NCBI GenBank assembly: GCA_013297985.1
Contig: JAAFIY010000004.1
Location: 16,620-80,619, forward strand
Direction of reading: 5' to 3'
DNA length: 64,000 bases
Source: Comamonadaceae bacterium
GTDB taxonomy: Bacteria > Pseudomonadota > Gammaproteobacteria > Burkholderiales > Burkholderiaceae_C
The notes below the pieces were generated by a model, which made no database searches, had not been told where the DNA came from, and saw only the letters and a program-made list of their open reading frames with translations. This document shows positions 1 to 11,150 of this stretch, piece by piece. Each line of letters begins with the position of its first letter. Position 1 is the stretch's first letter. The position numbers and the translations under genes were made by a program.

Positions 1-247
1 GCATGTGCTGCGCCACGGCGATAAAAGGGCGGCAATCTTCGTGCTCAGGTGGCGCGTCCATGACCACCAGCGTGCCGTGGGTGCGGCTGGGCAGGCGCAG
101 GTAGCGGCGAAAACTGGCGTCGGCGCTGGCCAAGTGCAAGCCCCCGAAATCCAGGCCATGTGCGGGCGCCACACTGCCAAGCCAAGCCAGGCATGCGGAT
201 TCGCGTTCAGTGCTGGGCCAGGTCAAGGAAGCGGGGGGTGGGTTCAT
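1..247 (-). CDS. amgK: Phosphotransferase, AmgK-like (N-terminal part only; runs off left edge)
   Basis: Reverse-strand translation from ATG at 247 gives MNPPPASLTWPSTERESACLAWL...ASFRRYLRLPSRTHGTLVVMDAPPEHEDCRPFIAVAQHM, typical of the AmgK/aminoglycoside phosphotransferase family; divergent from lptD. Confidence 0.75.
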   Translation of the reverse strand, partial: MNPPPASLTWPSTERESACLAWLGSVAPAHGLDFGGLHLASADASFRRYLRLPSRTHGTLVVMDAPPEHEDCRPFIAVAQHM

Positions 248-329
248 GCAGGGCGTGAGCTAGGGCTGACGACAACGTGGTCGCCACAGTGAATCTGGAT
301 AATGAAACGATTGTAGAAACCGCCTTCCA

Positions 330-2723
330 ATGACGCCGCCTTTTCGTTTGCTTCCTTTGGCTCATGCCTGCATCTGGTTGGGCCTTGCGGCAACGCAAAT
401 GGCCACGGCCGAATCGCCGACACCCGAGCCGCCGGACTGGCGGGGGCAGCCAGGCGGTGAACCGCTGCCCCCGCCAAGCTTGCGCATCACGCCCCGGTTG
501 TCAGAAAACATCACCCCTGTGCAGCGCGGTGAAGCGCCCACCTTTATTCAGGCCGACCGCGCCATGGGCCGCCCTGATCTGGATGTGCAGCTCGAAGGCA
601 ATGTCGAACTGCGCCGCAACGACACCGTCATCCGCGCTGACCGCATCGACTACTACCAACCCGATGACCTGGCCAAGGCGCGCGGCAATGTGCGGGTGAA
701 CCGTGCAGGCAATGTGTTTGAAGGGCCTGAACTACAGCTCAAGCTGGATTCGTTTGAAGGCTTTTTTATCGAGCCGCGCTATCAGTTTTTGCGCAACGGC
801 GCCCACGGCACCGCCGCCCGGGCCGATTTTTTAGACGCTGACCGCGCGGTGGTGCGCCAAGCCACCTACACCACCTGCGAACGTCGCCCGGGGCCGTCAT
901 GGCTGCCAGACTGGGTCTTGTCTGCCACGGTGCTGCGCATCGACAACGAAACCCAAACTGGCGAAGCCGAAGGCGGCGTGCTGCGCTTTAAAAACGTGCC
1001 GGTGTTGGCGTTTCCCAGCATCAGTTTTCCCTTGGGCGACGCGCGCAAGTCGGGTTGGCTGCCGCCCACCATCGGGCTGGACAACTTGAACGGGCTTGAG
1101 CTGAGCCTGCCGTACTACTGGAACATTGCCCCGCAGCGCGACGCCACGATCACCCCCACGGTGATGGCCAAGCGGGGCTTGGATTTGGGCGGCGAGTTTC
1201 GCTATTTGGACCCCGCCTACAACGGCACCCTGCGCGGCAATTTCATGGCCAATGACCGCTTGCGCGAGCGCAACCGTTGGGGCTTTCACGCGCAGCACAT
1301 TGGTGCGGTGGGTGTGCCGGGTGTGGGCCCCGTGGGCGTGGCCTTGAACCTGAACCGGGTGAGCGACGACAACTACTGGCGTGACTTCTCCCGCGCCCAG
1401 CCCTCACTTACCCAGCGCTTGCTGCCCAACGACATCAACTTGGCGTGGTCGCAGGGGCCGTTTACCTTGATCGGCCGCTCGCTCACTTGGCAAACGCTGC
1501 AAGACGCGGCGGCGCCCATCGTGCCGCCGTACGACCGCAGCCCACAGCTGCTGGGGCGCTGGCAGCGGCTGGATCTCGCGGGTTTTGAAGCATTGGTAGA
1601 AGTCGACAGCACCCACTTTGAAGGCGACCGCCAACGCACCTTGCAGCCCAATGCGCACCGGCGCTATGCCATGGCCACGCTGGCGCGGCCGTGGATATGG
1701 CCCGGCGCGTTCATCACGCCCCGGGTGCGGCTGCACACCACGCAGTACACCTTTGATGCGCCACTGGCCAGCACGGGCCAGCGCACTGCCCAGCGTTCGG
1801 TGCCCACCTTCAGCCTAGACAGCGGCTTGATCTTTGAGCGCGACACCCAGCTGTTTGGCCGCGCCTGGCGCCAAACGCTGGAGCCGCGTGCCCTGTATGT
1901 GTATACGCCGTTCAAAGACCAAAACTTTTTGCCCAACTACGACAGCGCGGCCAATGACTTCAACTTTGGCACTGTCTTTACCGACAACGCGTTTGGCGGC
2001 AATGACCGCATCTCTGATAACAACCTGCTCACCTTGGGCGTCACCAGCCGCTTGTATGACCCCGACAGTGGCGCCGAAACCCTGCGCGTGGGCGTAGCGC
2101 AGCGCTTGCGGTTTGCCGATCAACGCGTGACCTTGCCTGGCGGGGCACCGGTGTCTGACCGCTTGAGCGACATCTTGCTTGGCGCTGCAGTCAATTTGAC
2201 GCGGCGCTGGTCGGTCGACAGCACCTTGCAGTTCAACCCCGACACGCGCCGTTCGATTCGCAACACAGCAGGTGTGCGCTACCAGCCGGGGCCCTATCGG
2301 GTGGTGAATGCCGCGTATCGCTTGCAGCGTGGATCTAGCGAACAACTGGATGTGTCGTGGCAGTGGCCCCTGGCCGAAGTGTTCAGCCCCAGCACCCTGC
2401 TGGGCGCCGTGCCCGGTCAGGCCCTGGGTGCGGGCCAGTGGTACACCGTGGGTCGCACCAACTACAGCATGCGCGAGCGCAAACTCGTCGATGCCGTCGT
2501 CGGTCTGGAATATGACGCAGGCTGCTGGCTCGGCCGCGTGGTGTTTGAGCGCCTGCAGCGCAGCAACGCCACCGCCAACCAACGACTGCTGTTTCAATTG
2601 GAGTTTGTAGGCTTTTCGCGCCTGGGCACCAATACCTTGCGCAGCCTGCGCGAAAACATTCCGCGCTATCAGTTGCTGCGCGAAAGCAGCACCGAACCCG
2701 GCCGATTCACCCGCTACGATTGA
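330..2723 (+). CDS. lptD: LPS-assembly protein LptD
   Basis: 797 aa; N-terminal OstA-like region and C-terminal beta-barrel; followed by surA and rsmA in the usual order. Confidence 0.95.
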   Translation: MTPPFRLLPLAHACIWLGLAATQMATAESPTPEPPDWRGQPGGEPLPPPSLRITPRLSENITPVQRGEAPTFIQADRAMGRPDLDVQLEGNVELRRNDTVIRADRIDYYQPDDLAKARGNVRVNRAGNVFEGPELQLKLDSFEGFFIEPRYQFLRNGAHGTAARADFLDADRAVVRQATYTTCERRPGPSWLPDWVLSATVLRIDNETQTGEAEGGVLRFKNVPVLAFPSISFPLGDARKSGWLPPTIGLDNLNGLELSLPYYWNIAPQRDATITPTVMAKRGLDLGGEFRYLDPAYNGTLRGNFMANDRLRERNRWGFHAQHIGAVGVPGVGPVGVALNLNRVSDDNYWRDFSRAQPSLTQRLLPNDINLAWSQGPFTLIGRSLTWQTLQDAAAPIVPPYDRSPQLLGRWQRLDLAGFEALVEVDSTHFEGDRQRTLQPNAHRRYAMATLARPWIWPGAFITPRVRLHTTQYTFDAPLASTGQRTAQRSVPTFSLDSGLIFERDTQLFGRAWRQTLEPRALYVYTPFKDQNFLPNYDSAANDFNFGTVFTDNAFGGNDRISDNNLLTLGVTSRLYDPDSGAETLRVGVAQRLRFADQRVTLPGGAPVSDRLSDILLGAAVNLTRRWSVDSTLQFNPDTRRSIRNTAGVRYQPGPYRVVNAAYRLQRGSSEQLDVSWQWPLAEVFSPSTLLGAVPGQALGAGQWYTVGRTNYSMRERKLVDAVVGLEYDAGCWLGRVVFERLQRSNATANQRLLFQLEFVGFSRLGTNTLRSLRENIPRYQLLRESSTEPGRFTRYD

Positions 2724-2809
2724 CCGTTTGCCTGCACCCACCGTGCAGGCCTGCGAGGAGACCCGAACTTTTCGTGTGTTGCCTCGTCCACTCGTGCCAA
2801 GGAGCACGC

Positions 2810-4270
2810 ATGCCTGAATCTTCTGCTTCGAAGTCGCTGACGGCCACCCTCGCCACCGCTGTTGCCACCGCGCTGGCCGCCGTGTTGGTGGCCGCGCCAG
2901 TTGTGGCGCAAGTCGCGCCCACCCCGGCCGCAAGTGGCAGCGCACCGACACCCGCCGGCGGCGCCGCACCTTCACTGCGGGTGACACCCTCCACCCAAAC
3001 CGTCACGCGCGCCGCGCGGCGCACCGACACCCGCGCCCCGCAAGCGGGCGACTACATCGTGGCCTTGGTCAATTCAGACCCGATTACCAACCACGAAGTG
3101 CGCACCCGCCTGGCTCGCGCCGAGCGCCAACTAGACGCCCAAGGCGATACCTCTTCACGCGACGACCGCCTGCGCCGCGTGCTTGATTTGCTGATTGAAG
3201 AGCGCGCCCAGGTGGCGCTGGCCAAAGAGCAGGGCATGCGCATTGAGGATTCATTGGTAGAGCAAGCCGAGCAAACTGTGGCCGCGCAGAACCAGATGAC
3301 GGTGCCCACTTTGCATGAGCGGCTGCGAGCTGACGGCATGCCGCTAGCCATCTTTCGCGACAACCTGCGCAACCAGCTCATGGTGCAGCGCTTGCGCGAA
3401 CGCGAGCTAGAAAGCCGAGTGCGCATGACAGAGGCCGAGGTAGATCAGGCCGTGCTCGATATGCGCAGCCAGCGTGTGGTGGTGGAGCCCGCCCAGGGCG
3501 AGCTGGCGCAGGTGCTGATTGAGGTACCCGAAAACGCCACCGCCGCCCAGCGCAACGCGCTGCGTGAGCGCGCCGAAACCGTGGCGCGCCGCGCCCGCTC
3601 GGGCGAAGACTTTGCGGCCTTGGTGCGCGAATTTTCCGACGGCGATCGCAGCAACGGCGGCAGCCTGGGCTTGCGCCCTGCGGAGCGTTTGCCCGAGCTG
3701 TTTGTGCGCGCAACCGATCAAACGCCTGCGGGTGGCGTGGCCGGGCCCGTGCAGTCGGGTGCGGGCTGGCACATCATCAAAGTGCTGCAGCGGGTTGAAG
3801 AAAAAACCGAAAGCGTGGGCACCACCGTGGCCCAAACCCGGGCGCGACACATCTTGCTGCGCGCCAGCCCCCGTTTGAGCGAAGCCGCTGCCCGCGAAAG
3901 GCTGGCCGACTTGCGCCGCCGCATCGACCGCGGAGAAGACTTCGCCGCGCTGGCCCGTGAGCTCAGCCAAGACCCGAGCGCAGCCAGTGGCGGCGAGCTC
4001 GGCTGGGTGAGTCCTGGGCAGTTTGTGCCTGAGTTTGAGGCGGTGATGGACACCTTGGACATCAACCAGATCAGCCCGCCAGTGGCATCGCGCTTTGGCC
4101 TGCACCTCATCCAAGTGCTAGAGCGCCGCGACGCCCCGCTGAGCGAACGTGAACAACGCAATTTGGCCCGCGCCGCGCTGCGCGAACGCAAGATTGAGCA
4201 GGCCTATACCGCTTGGGCGCAAGAGGTGCGCGGGCGGGCTTGGGTGGAACTGCGCGAGCCGCCGCAGTGA
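2810..4270 (+). CDS. surA: Periplasmic peptidyl-prolyl isomerase SurA
   Basis: Signal peptide, SurA N domain and two rotamase domains (ARHILLRAS..., [16 protein letters not shown]). ATG at 2810 preferred over the longer ORF start at 2720. Confidence 0.95.
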   Translation: MPESSASKSLTATLATAVATALAAVLVAAPVVAQVAPTPAASGSAPTPAGGAAPSLRVTPSTQTVTRAARRTDTRAPQAGDYIVALVNSDPITNHEVRTRLARAERQLDAQGDTSSRDDRLRRVLDLLIEERAQVALAKEQGMRIEDSLVEQAEQTVAAQNQMTVPTLHERLRADGMPLAIFRDNLRNQLMVQRLRERELESRVRMTEAEVDQAVLDMRSQRVVVEPAQGELAQVLIEVPENATAAQRNALRERAETVARRARSGEDFAALVREFSDGDRSNGGSLGLRPAERLPELFVRATDQTPAGGVAGPVQSGAGWHIIKVLQRVEEKTESVGTTVAQTRARHILLRASPRLSEAAARERLADLRRRIDRGEDFAALARELSQDPSAASGGELGWVSPGQFVPEFEAVMDTLDINQISPPVASRFGLHLIQVLERRDAPLSEREQRNLARAALRERKIEQAYTAWAQEVRGRAWVELREPPQ

Positions 4271-5145
4271 CGGCTGCGCGCAAGGCCGGGGACTCGCGAG
4301 CTGCCACAGTTACGGCTGCGCGCAAGAGCGGGGACGCGCGAGCCGCCCCTGTGCGCACCGGCTGGGCTGCCCTGGGCGCCCGCCACCTGGCACGCAAGCG
4401 CTTCGGCCAGCATTTTTTAAGCGACCCCGGCGTGCTGGACGACATCGTGCGCGCCATTGACCCCCGCCCGGGCGACGCCATGCTTGAGATTGGCCCTGGT
4501 CTGGGCGCGATGACGCAGCCCTTGGCCGAGCGCCTGGGCCGCTTGGTGGTGGTGGAACTTGATCGAGATCTGGCCGGGCGACTGGCCGCCCATGCCCAAC
4601 TCACCGTGCTTGAAACCGATGTACTGAAACTGCCGCTTGCGGCCGTCCTATCAGCCTGTGGCGCTACAAAAATAAGAGTAGTGGGCAATCTGCCCTACAA
4701 CATCTCCACTCCCATCTTGTTTCACTTGCTGGACTGGGCGCCGCAAGTGATTGATCAGCATTTCATGCTGCAAAGGGAAGTGGTGCAGCGCATGGTGGCC
4801 GCGCCCAGCACCGCCGCCTATGGGCGCTTGTCGGTGATGCTGCAGTGGCGCTATGCGATGGATTCGGTGCTGGACGTACCGCCTACCGCCTTTGACCCGC
4901 CGCCCCGTGTCATGAGTGCTGTGGTGCGGATGGTGCCGCGCCCAGAGCCTGCGCCGGTAGCGCCCAACATGCTTGAAGAGGTGGTGCGCGTGGCCTTCAG
5001 CCAGCGGCGCAAACTATTGCGCCACACACTGGGGCCCTGGTTGGCCCAGCATGCGCCGCAGCTTGCGTTTGACTTGCAGCGCCGCGCCGAGGAGGTATCG
5101 GTGGCCGACTACGTCGAGCTGGCGCAGTCGGTACCAAGCGCCTAA
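4267..5145 (+). CDS. rsmA: 16S rRNA (adenine1518-N6/adenine1519-N6)-dimethyltransferase
   Basis: [19 protein letters not shown] and [12 protein letters not shown] motifs. In-frame GTG at 4267 overlaps the surA stop (GTGA). Confidence 0.93.
   Translation: MTAARKAGDSRAATVTAARKSGDARAAPVRTGWAALGARHLARKRFGQHFLSDPGVLDDIVRAIDPRPGDAMLEIGPGLGAMTQPLAERLGRLVVVELDRDLAGRLAAHAQLTVLETDVLKLPLAAVLSACGATKIRVVGNLPYNISTPILFHLLDWAPQVIDQHFMLQREVVQRMVAAPSTAAYGRLSVMLQWRYAMDSVLDVPPTAFDPPPRVMSAVVRMVPRPEPAPVAPNMLEEVVRVAFSQRRKLLRHTLGPWLAQHAPQLAFDLQRRAEEVSVADYVELAQSVPSA
4641..4682 (-). repeat. Copy of the dispersed GCTAY-N7-RTAGC element, inside rsmA (degenerate)
   Basis: Minus strand CTACTCTTATTTTTGTAGCGCCACAGGCTGATAGGACGGCC. 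Confidence 0.5.
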
Positions 5146-5386
5146 GGCCGCGCACACCGCAACCCATGCCGAACGGCGAGTCCGGCGCGGTGCTCAAGTG
5201 ACACTCAGGCCGCGTCTAGCCAGTAGCCTGCGTTGAAAGGGCTGCTCATGCGCAGCGCCTGGGGGCTCACATCAGTGAGCAAGCCGCCGGTAATTTTTTC
5301 GCCGTTGTCGGCGGGTGCCTCATCAGCACCACCGTCGGGGTTAGCCTCATTGGCCCGTTCTGCTTGGCTGGCTTGTGCAGAACGGG

Positions 5387-5941
5387 CTACAGAAAAGAAT
5401 AGAAGCACCTGAAGGCGATGCGCCGGTCGCCCCAAAAGTCAGCGGCGTCGCGGAAGATGTCCAACAACTGCTCGCGCGCTTCTTTATCGAACTTGGCATT
5501 GGCCGGAATCTGCTCGAGTACCACCACAAAGCCGGGCTGGGGGCCAGACTTGTGCAGCGGATCGGTCATGCAGTCGTACAGCGCGTCCAGGTTCTTGCCG
5601 AAGTGGGCGGGGAAGGTGAACTGCGCGGCAATCATGTCCAGCACGTCTTGTTTGCTCTGCGCGCTGGCCAGATTCGCATACAAAAAGTGATGGCCGTGAA
5701 ACTGCGCGGCCGCTTGCAAGTCGTGCACGCGGAAAGCGCGAATCGACTGCACCAAATTGCTGCGCACCGTTTTGAAGAGCTGATCAACCGGAATGTGGGA
5801 GTTGGGCATGTCCGTCGGCATGGAAGTCGCAGAGGCGTTTAGTTCGCGCATCACGGTGCGCACGGCAGGCCGTTGGCCAACGGCCAAATCGGCGCCCGCG
5901 TGCGAACCAGTAAGTGCACCGTTTCGGTCCGAGAAGTTCAT
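5387..5941 (-). CDS. Barstar-family ribonuclease inhibitor
   Basis: C-terminal half (FHGHHFLYANLASAQSKQDVLDMIAAQFTFPAHFGKNLDALYDCMTD...FWGDRRIAFRCFYSFL) is barstar-like; ATGA overlap with the upstream RNase gene. Confidence 0.88.
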   Translation of the reverse strand: MNFSDRNGALTGSHAGADLAVGQRPAVRTVMRELNASATSMPTDMPNSHIPVDQLFKTVRSNLVQSIRAFRVHDLQAAAQFHGHHFLYANLASAQSKQDVLDMIAAQFTFPAHFGKNLDALYDCMTDPLHKSGPQPGFVVVLEQIPANAKFDKEAREQLLDIFRDAADFWGDRRIAFRCFYSFL

Positions 5942-6378
5942 TCAATCACCTTGCGAAAGCTCGCGTAATGGTCTTCGGTGTAGTAACAAGCGTCTGGCGC
6001 AGTGGGGCGCTGTCCGCCGCACACCAAGCGCCTGGCCCCACGATCTCGTGATCCGGGCGTGCGCACGGTGTATTCGCGGTAATAGCCTCGGGGCTGGCGC
6101 GTAAGCAAGCGCTCACGATTGCCAAACACCGTGCCATCCTTTTCATAAGGAAACGGCCCACCCTCGTGAATCAACCGGTAGGTATCGCGCGCCTGTCGGG
6201 GCAGGTCTTGGAGCTGTACCGTCCGCGCATCGGCCGACGCCGCGCCGTCTGGTCCGCGGGCGCTGACATCAGCCGCACCGCCCCAAAACCCGCAGGTCGC
6301 CAGCACCGCAGCCAACGCCCAGTGCCGCACTGCAGCGCCCGCTTGGCGCTGGGCCAACTGTCCGGCTGTCCCCCACAT
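5938..6378 (-). CDS. Secreted guanyl-specific ribonuclease (barnase / RNase Sa-like)
   Basis: N-terminal hydrophobic signal; YREYTVRTPGSRDRGARRLVCGGQ...YYTEDHYASFRKV resembles the microbial RNase catalytic region. Confidence 0.87.
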   Translation of the reverse strand: MWGTAGQLAQRQAGAAVRHWALAAVLATCGFWGGAADVSARGPDGAASADARTVQLQDLPRQARDTYRLIHEGGPFPYEKDGTVFGNRERLLTRQPRGYYREYTVRTPGSRDRGARRLVCGGQRPTAPDACYYTEDHYASFRKVIE

Positions 6379-6626
6379 ACACGTTCAATCTACGGGTTAA
6401 CCCGCCAAATCCAAAGATGTAGTGTGCCTTCGCGCGGCAAGAAAATCAAGGCTTGACAGCGCTTGAAAATAGGGTTTGCGCTCTGGTTTCCAGTGGCGAG
6501 TCTGCGATTTTTAGGGTCATTGGCTGTAAGCAAACGCTCACATCATGGCACTTTAGGGGTAGGTTTCGGGCCTATATCGGCCAATCGCCATGCGAGTGAC
6601 TACCAACTTCGGCACTCGGCCAGAGC

Positions 6627-8984
6627 TCACCGCCCCGCGTTTGCATCGGCAACGGTCAGGGCGGTCATGTTGACGATGCGCCGCACGGTGGCGCTGGGCG
6701 TCAAGATGTGCACCGGCTGAGCCGCCCCGAGCAACACGGGGCCAATGGCGATGTTGCCGCCAGCCGCAGTTTTGAGCAGGTTGTAGGCGATGTTGGCCGA
6801 ATCCAAATTGGGCAGCACCAGCAAGTTGGCGTCGCCCTCAAGTGGGCTGCGCGGCATCAAGGCACGACGGGCGGCGCCGTCCAAGGCGACGTCGCCATGC
6901 ATTTCGCCGTCCACTTCTAGCCAGGGCGCTTCTGTCTGTAGCAACTCCAACACCCGCCGCATCTTGACGGCGCTGGGCGCATTGCTGCTGCCAAAGCTGC
7001 TGTGCGACAGCAGTGCGGCCTTGGGCCGCAGGCCAAAGCGCACCATTTCTTCGGCGGCCATCACCGTGATTTCGGCCAACTCTTCGGGGCTGGGGTCCAA
7101 ATTGACGTGGGTATCCACCAAGAACACTTGGCGGTTTGGCAAAAGCAGCCCGTTCATGCAGGCGTAGACCTGCACGTCTTGCGGGGTGCTGGGACTGCCG
7201 CCCCGGCGCTTGCCGATCACCTGATCGATGTAATGCAGGTGCATCGCGGTGGTGCCCCAGGTGCCGCAGATCATGCCGTCGGCGTCGCCCTTGTGCACCA
7301 ACATGGCGCCGATCAGCGTCAGACGGCGGCGCATTTCTATCTTGGCCATCTGGGCGGTGACGCCCTTGCGCTCGGTCATGTGGTGGTAGGTTTGCCAGAA
7401 GTCGCGATAGCGGCTGTCTTGCTCCACGTTCACGACGTCGTAGTCCACGCCTTCGCGCAGACGCAGGCCGAATTTTTCAACCCGCTGGGCAATCACTGCG
7501 GGGCGCCCGATCAGGGTAGGGCGCGCCAAGCCTTCGTCCACCACGATCTGGGCGGCGCGCAAGACGCGCTCTTCTTCGCCCTCGGCGTAAGCCACGCGCT
7601 TTTTGGCGGCGTGCTTGGCCGCGTTGTAGATGGGCTTCATGGTGGTGCCCGACGCGTACACAAAGCTTTGCAGCCGCTCGCGATAAGCAGCCATGTCGGC
7701 CACCGGGCGCAAGGCCACGCCGCTGTCGGCCGCTGCCTGCGCCACGGCGGGCGCAATCTTCATCATCAGCCGCGGGTCAAAGGGTTTGGGGATCAGGTAT
7801 TCCGGCCCAAACGCCAACTGATGCCCTGCGTAGGCGGCCGCCACCACTTCGTTTTGCTCGGCTTGCGCCAACTCAGCGATGGCGTGCACCGCCGCAATTT
7901 CCATCTCAATGGTGATGGTGGTGGCGCCGCTGTCGAGCGCGCCGCGAAAAATGTACGGAAAACACAGGACGTTGTTGACCTGGTTGGCGTAGTCGGTACG
8001 GCCGGTGGCAATGATGCAATCGGGGCGCGCAGCCTTGGCTTGCTCCGGCATGATTTCTGGGTTGGGGTTGGCCAGTGCCAAGATGATGGGCTTTTCGCCC
8101 ATCGAGGCCACCATATCGGGCTTGAGCACGCCGCCGGCTGACAAGCCCAAAAACACGTCTGCGCCCTTGATCACCTCGGCCAAAGTGCGCTGATCGGTGG
8201 GTTGGGCAAACTGAATTTTGTCCTCGTCCATCAGCTCGGTGCGGCCTTGGTAGACCACGCCTGCCAAGTCAGTCACCCAGATGTTTTCGCGCGGAATGCC
8301 CAGCTTCAAGAGCAGCCCCAAGCAGGCCAAGGCCGCTGCTCCCGCACCGCTGGTGACGAGCTTGATCTTCTTCAGGTCTTTGCCCGTGACTTTCAAGGCA
8401 TTGAGCACCGCCGCACCCACCACGATGGCCGTGCCATGTTGGTCGTCGTGGAACACCGGAATCTTCATGCGTTCGCGCAGCTTGCGCTCGACATAAAAGC
8501 AGTCGGGCGCCTTGATGTCTTCTAAGTTGATGCCGCCAAAGGTGGGTTCGAGCGACGCAATGATGTCCACCAGTTTGTCGAGGTCGTGCTTTTCATCGAT
8601 TTCGATGTCAAACACGTCGATGCCGGCAAACTTCTTAAACAGCACGCCCTTGCCTTCCATCACCGGCTTGGCCGCCAGCGGGCCAATGTCGCCCAGGCCC
8701 AGCACGGCGGTGCCGTTGGTGATAACAGCCACCAAATTGCCCCGGCTCGTGTACTTGAAGGCGTTGGCCGGGTCTTTGACGATTTCTTCGCACGGCGCGG
8801 CCACCCCGGGCGAATAGGCCAGCGCCAAGTCGTGCTGATTCACCAACTGCTTGGTGGCCGCGATGGCCACTTTGCCGGGTGTGGGGAACTCGTGATAGTC
8901 CAGCGCGGCGCGGCGCAGCTCTTCGCGTTTGTCATGCGCCGTGGGTTGCGTGGGGCTGGTGGCGCTGCTCGAAGTGCTGGGCAT
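6627..8984 (-). CDS. maeB: NADP-dependent malic enzyme with C-terminal phosphotransacetylase-like domain
   Basis: Malic enzyme motifs ([26 protein letters not shown]) and a C-terminal PTA domain. Internal ATG at 8984 preferred. Confidence 0.93.
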   Translation of the reverse strand: MPSTSSSATSPTQPTAHDKREELRRAALDYHEFPTPGKVAIAATKQLVNQHDLALAYSPGVAAPCEEIVKDPANAFKYTSRGNLVAVITNGTAVLGLGDIGPLAAKPVMEGKGVLFKKFAGIDVFDIEIDEKHDLDKLVDIIASLEPTFGGINLEDIKAPDCFYVERKLRERMKIPVFHDDQHGTAIVVGAAVLNALKVTGKDLKKIKLVTSGAGAAALACLGLLLKLGIPRENIWVTDLAGVVYQGRTELMDEDKIQFAQPTDQRTLAEVIKGADVFLGLSAGGVLKPDMVASMGEKPIILALANPNPEIMPEQAKAARPDCIIATGRTDYANQVNNVLCFPYIFRGALDSGATTITIEMEIAAVHAIAELAQAEQNEVVAAAYAGHQLAFGPEYLIPKPFDPRLMMKIAPAVAQAAADSGVALRPVADMAAYRERLQSFVYASGTTMKPIYNAAKHAAKKRVAYAEGEEERVLRAAQIVVDEGLARPTLIGRPAVIAQRVEKFGLRLREGVDYDVVNVEQDSRYRDFWQTYHHMTERKGVTAQMAKIEMRRRLTLIGAMLVHKGDADGMICGTWGTTAMHLHYIDQVIGKRRGGSPSTPQDVQVYACMNGLLLPNRQVFLVDTHVNLDPSPEELAEITVMAAEEMVRFGLRPKAALLSHSSFGSSNAPSAVKMRRVLELLQTEAPWLEVDGEMHGDVALDGAARRALMPRSPLEGDANLLVLPNLDSANIAYNLLKTAAGGNIAIGPVLLGAAQPVHILTPSATVRRIVNMTALTVADANAGR

Positions 8985-9136
8985 CAAGCCATCTCCGGTT
9001 GTTCTTGGAATTGGGGAGCGGATTCTAGGCTTGGTGGGCGTTGGTGCGAGCTCATGCGCGGCCCACTTCGATGCTGTAGGGGCATGGCGGCGCGCCAAGC
9101 TGGTTCAAAAGGGTCTGCACCCAAAGAAGCCGCGTT

Positions 9137-10204
9137 TTGCTGCGGGCCTTGTCATTGAATCGTTTGGCCAAGACCCAGCGCCCGCTATCGTGCATCAACA
9201 AAAAGCTTGTTTGGAGACACCACTTGATAGCCAAAGTGCGCCGACGTCATTTCCTTCTGAGCGTAGCCAGCGGTGCTGCGCTGGCCTCGCCTTGGGCTGT
9301 GCAAGCCCAGGCTTGGCCTGCGAGCCCAGTGCGGCTGGTGGTGCCATTCCCACCCGGCGGGCTGATCGACAACATGGCGCGCTTGATTGGCCCGCGCCTG
9401 GCCGTCGAGTTGGGCCAAGCGGTTGTCATTGAAAACAAGCCCGGCGTGGGCGGCAGCCTGGGTGCGGCAGAGGTCGCCCGCGCAGCGCCCGACGGCTATA
9501 CCTTGCTGATGGCTTCCCCGCCCCTGACCATTGCTCCCGCGCTTTTTAACAACCTGCCCTACCGCCCTGAGCAAATCGCACCGGTGGCGCTGATTGGCCG
9601 CGTGCCCAATGTGCTGCTGGTGAACCCGGCTAGCAACATCCAGAACGTGGCCGATCTGCTGGCCCGGGCCAAGGCCGCGCCAGGGCGATTGAACTACGCG
9701 TCCAACGGCAACGGCACATCGCTTCACCTCAGCGCCGAACTGCTCAAAGTCAGCAGCGGGGTCTTCATTACCCACATTCCCTATCGCGGCGCGGCGGCGG
9801 CCATTCGAGCGCTGATCGCGGGCGAGGTGGACATGACGTTCGAGAACCTGCCATCGGTCATGGGCCAGATCAGCGGTGGCCGCGTGAAAGCGCTGGCCGT
9901 CACCACACGTCAGCGCAGCAAGTCACTGCCGGAGGTGCCCACTTTGGCCGAATCGGGGTTTGCTGACTTTGACGTCAGCGCCTACTACGGCATCGCGGCA
10001 CCCGCCAACTTGCCCGGCCCCATCAGCAGCCGACTCGAAGCTGCGCTGGCCAAGGTGGCAGCGGACCCGGCCGTGATCACCCCCATGGAACGCGCTGGCG
10101 CCACGGTGAATTTTGTCGATGGCCGCGCGGCCGCCCGGTTCATGGCCGCCGATCTGGCCACCTGGAAGCGCGTCATTGCGCAAGCCGGAATCAAGGCGGA
10201 CTAG
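9137..10204 (+). CDS. Tripartite tricarboxylate transporter substrate-binding protein (Bug family)
   Basis: WPASPVRLVVPFPPGGLIDNMARLIGPRL...NNLPYRP; signal peptide. Real start may be a downstream TTG/GTG. Confidence 0.88.
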   Translation: MLRALSLNRLAKTQRPLSCINKKLVWRHHLIAKVRRRHFLLSVASGAALASPWAVQAQAWPASPVRLVVPFPPGGLIDNMARLIGPRLAVELGQAVVIENKPGVGGSLGAAEVARAAPDGYTLLMASPPLTIAPALFNNLPYRPEQIAPVALIGRVPNVLLVNPASNIQNVADLLARAKAAPGRLNYASNGNGTSLHLSAELLKVSSGVFITHIPYRGAAAAIRALIAGEVDMTFENLPSVMGQISGGRVKALAVTTRQRSKSLPEVPTLAESGFADFDVSAYYGIAAPANLPGPISSRLEAALAKVAADPAVITPMERAGATVNFVDGRAAARFMAADLATWKRVIAQAGIKAD

Positions 10205-10206
10205 CC

Positions 10207-11121
10207 ATGGCGTTTGAATCTATCAAAGTAGGCGTGATCGGCCTTGGGGCCATGGGCCTAGGGATGGCAAGCTCGCTGCGGCGTGCCGGGCAGACGGTGC
10301 AGGTGTTTGATTTGCGGGAAGGTGTGGCGCAGACCTTTGCTGCTGGCGGTGGCCACGCCGCAGAATCGGCGGCGGCGCTGGCCTCAGCTTGCAGCGTGGT
10401 GATCTCTGTGGTGGTAAGCGCTGCGCAAACTGAAGACCTCTTGTTTGGCAGCGGCCAAGTGGCGGCATCGATGCGCCCGGGCAGCGTGTTTGTGATGTGC
10501 TCCACCGTGGATCCCGCAGCGTCAATCGGCTTCGAGCAGCGGCTTGCACCCCTGGGGGTGCACTACCTGGACGCCCCCATCTCAGGGGGTGCAGCCCGCG
10601 CGGCCACAGGCCAGATCACCATGATGACTGCCGGTCAGCCGGCCGCCTATGCCGCCTGCGGCACCGTGCTGGAATCCATGGCAGCTAAGGTGTACCGGCT
10701 CGGCGAGCGCGCGGGTGCTGGCAGCAAAGTGAAGGTCATTAACCAACTGCTGGCGGGTGTGCATATCGCCGCCGCCGCCGAGGCCATGGCCCTGGGCCTG
10801 CGCGAAGGGGTAGATCCAGCGGCGCTCTACGAAGTCATCACCCACAGCGCGGGCAACAGTTGGATGTTTGAAAACCGCATGGCGCACGTGCTGGCGGGTG
10901 ACTACACGCCGCTGTCGGCCGTGGACATCTTTGTGAAAGACCTCGGCCTCGTGCTGGACATGGCGCGCGCCAGCAAGTTTCCGCTGCCGCTTTCAAGCAC
11001 CGCGCACCAAATGTTCATGCAGGCCTCCAGTGCAGGATTTGCCAAGGAAGACGACAGCGCGGTGATCAAGATCTTTCCCGGCATCACGCTGCCCAAGCCC
11101 GAAACGCCGGGCTCCGCCTAA
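10207..11121 (+). CDS. NAD(P)-dependent oxidoreductase, beta-hydroxyacid dehydrogenase family (LtnD-like)
   Basis: VGVIGLGAMGLGMASSLRRAG, APISGGAARAATGQITMM, GAGSKVKVINQLL motifs. Confidence 0.88.
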   Translation: MAFESIKVGVIGLGAMGLGMASSLRRAGQTVQVFDLREGVAQTFAAGGGHAAESAAALASACSVVISVVVSAAQTEDLLFGSGQVAASMRPGSVFVMCSTVDPAASIGFEQRLAPLGVHYLDAPISGGAARAATGQITMMTAGQPAAYAACGTVLESMAAKVYRLGERAGAGSKVKVINQLLAGVHIAAAAEAMALGLREGVDPAALYEVITHSAGNSWMFENRMAHVLAGDYTPLSAVDIFVKDLGLVLDMARASKFPLPLSSTAHQMFMQASSAGFAKEDDSAVIKIFPGITLPKPETPGSA

Positions 11122-11150
11122 GCCCCTGGCCCCACAGCGCGCGGGCCCGG

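Noticed and set aside
1815-2987. 390-aa minus-strand ORF across lptD/surA
   Set aside because: Antisense to lptD and surA; no domain signature.
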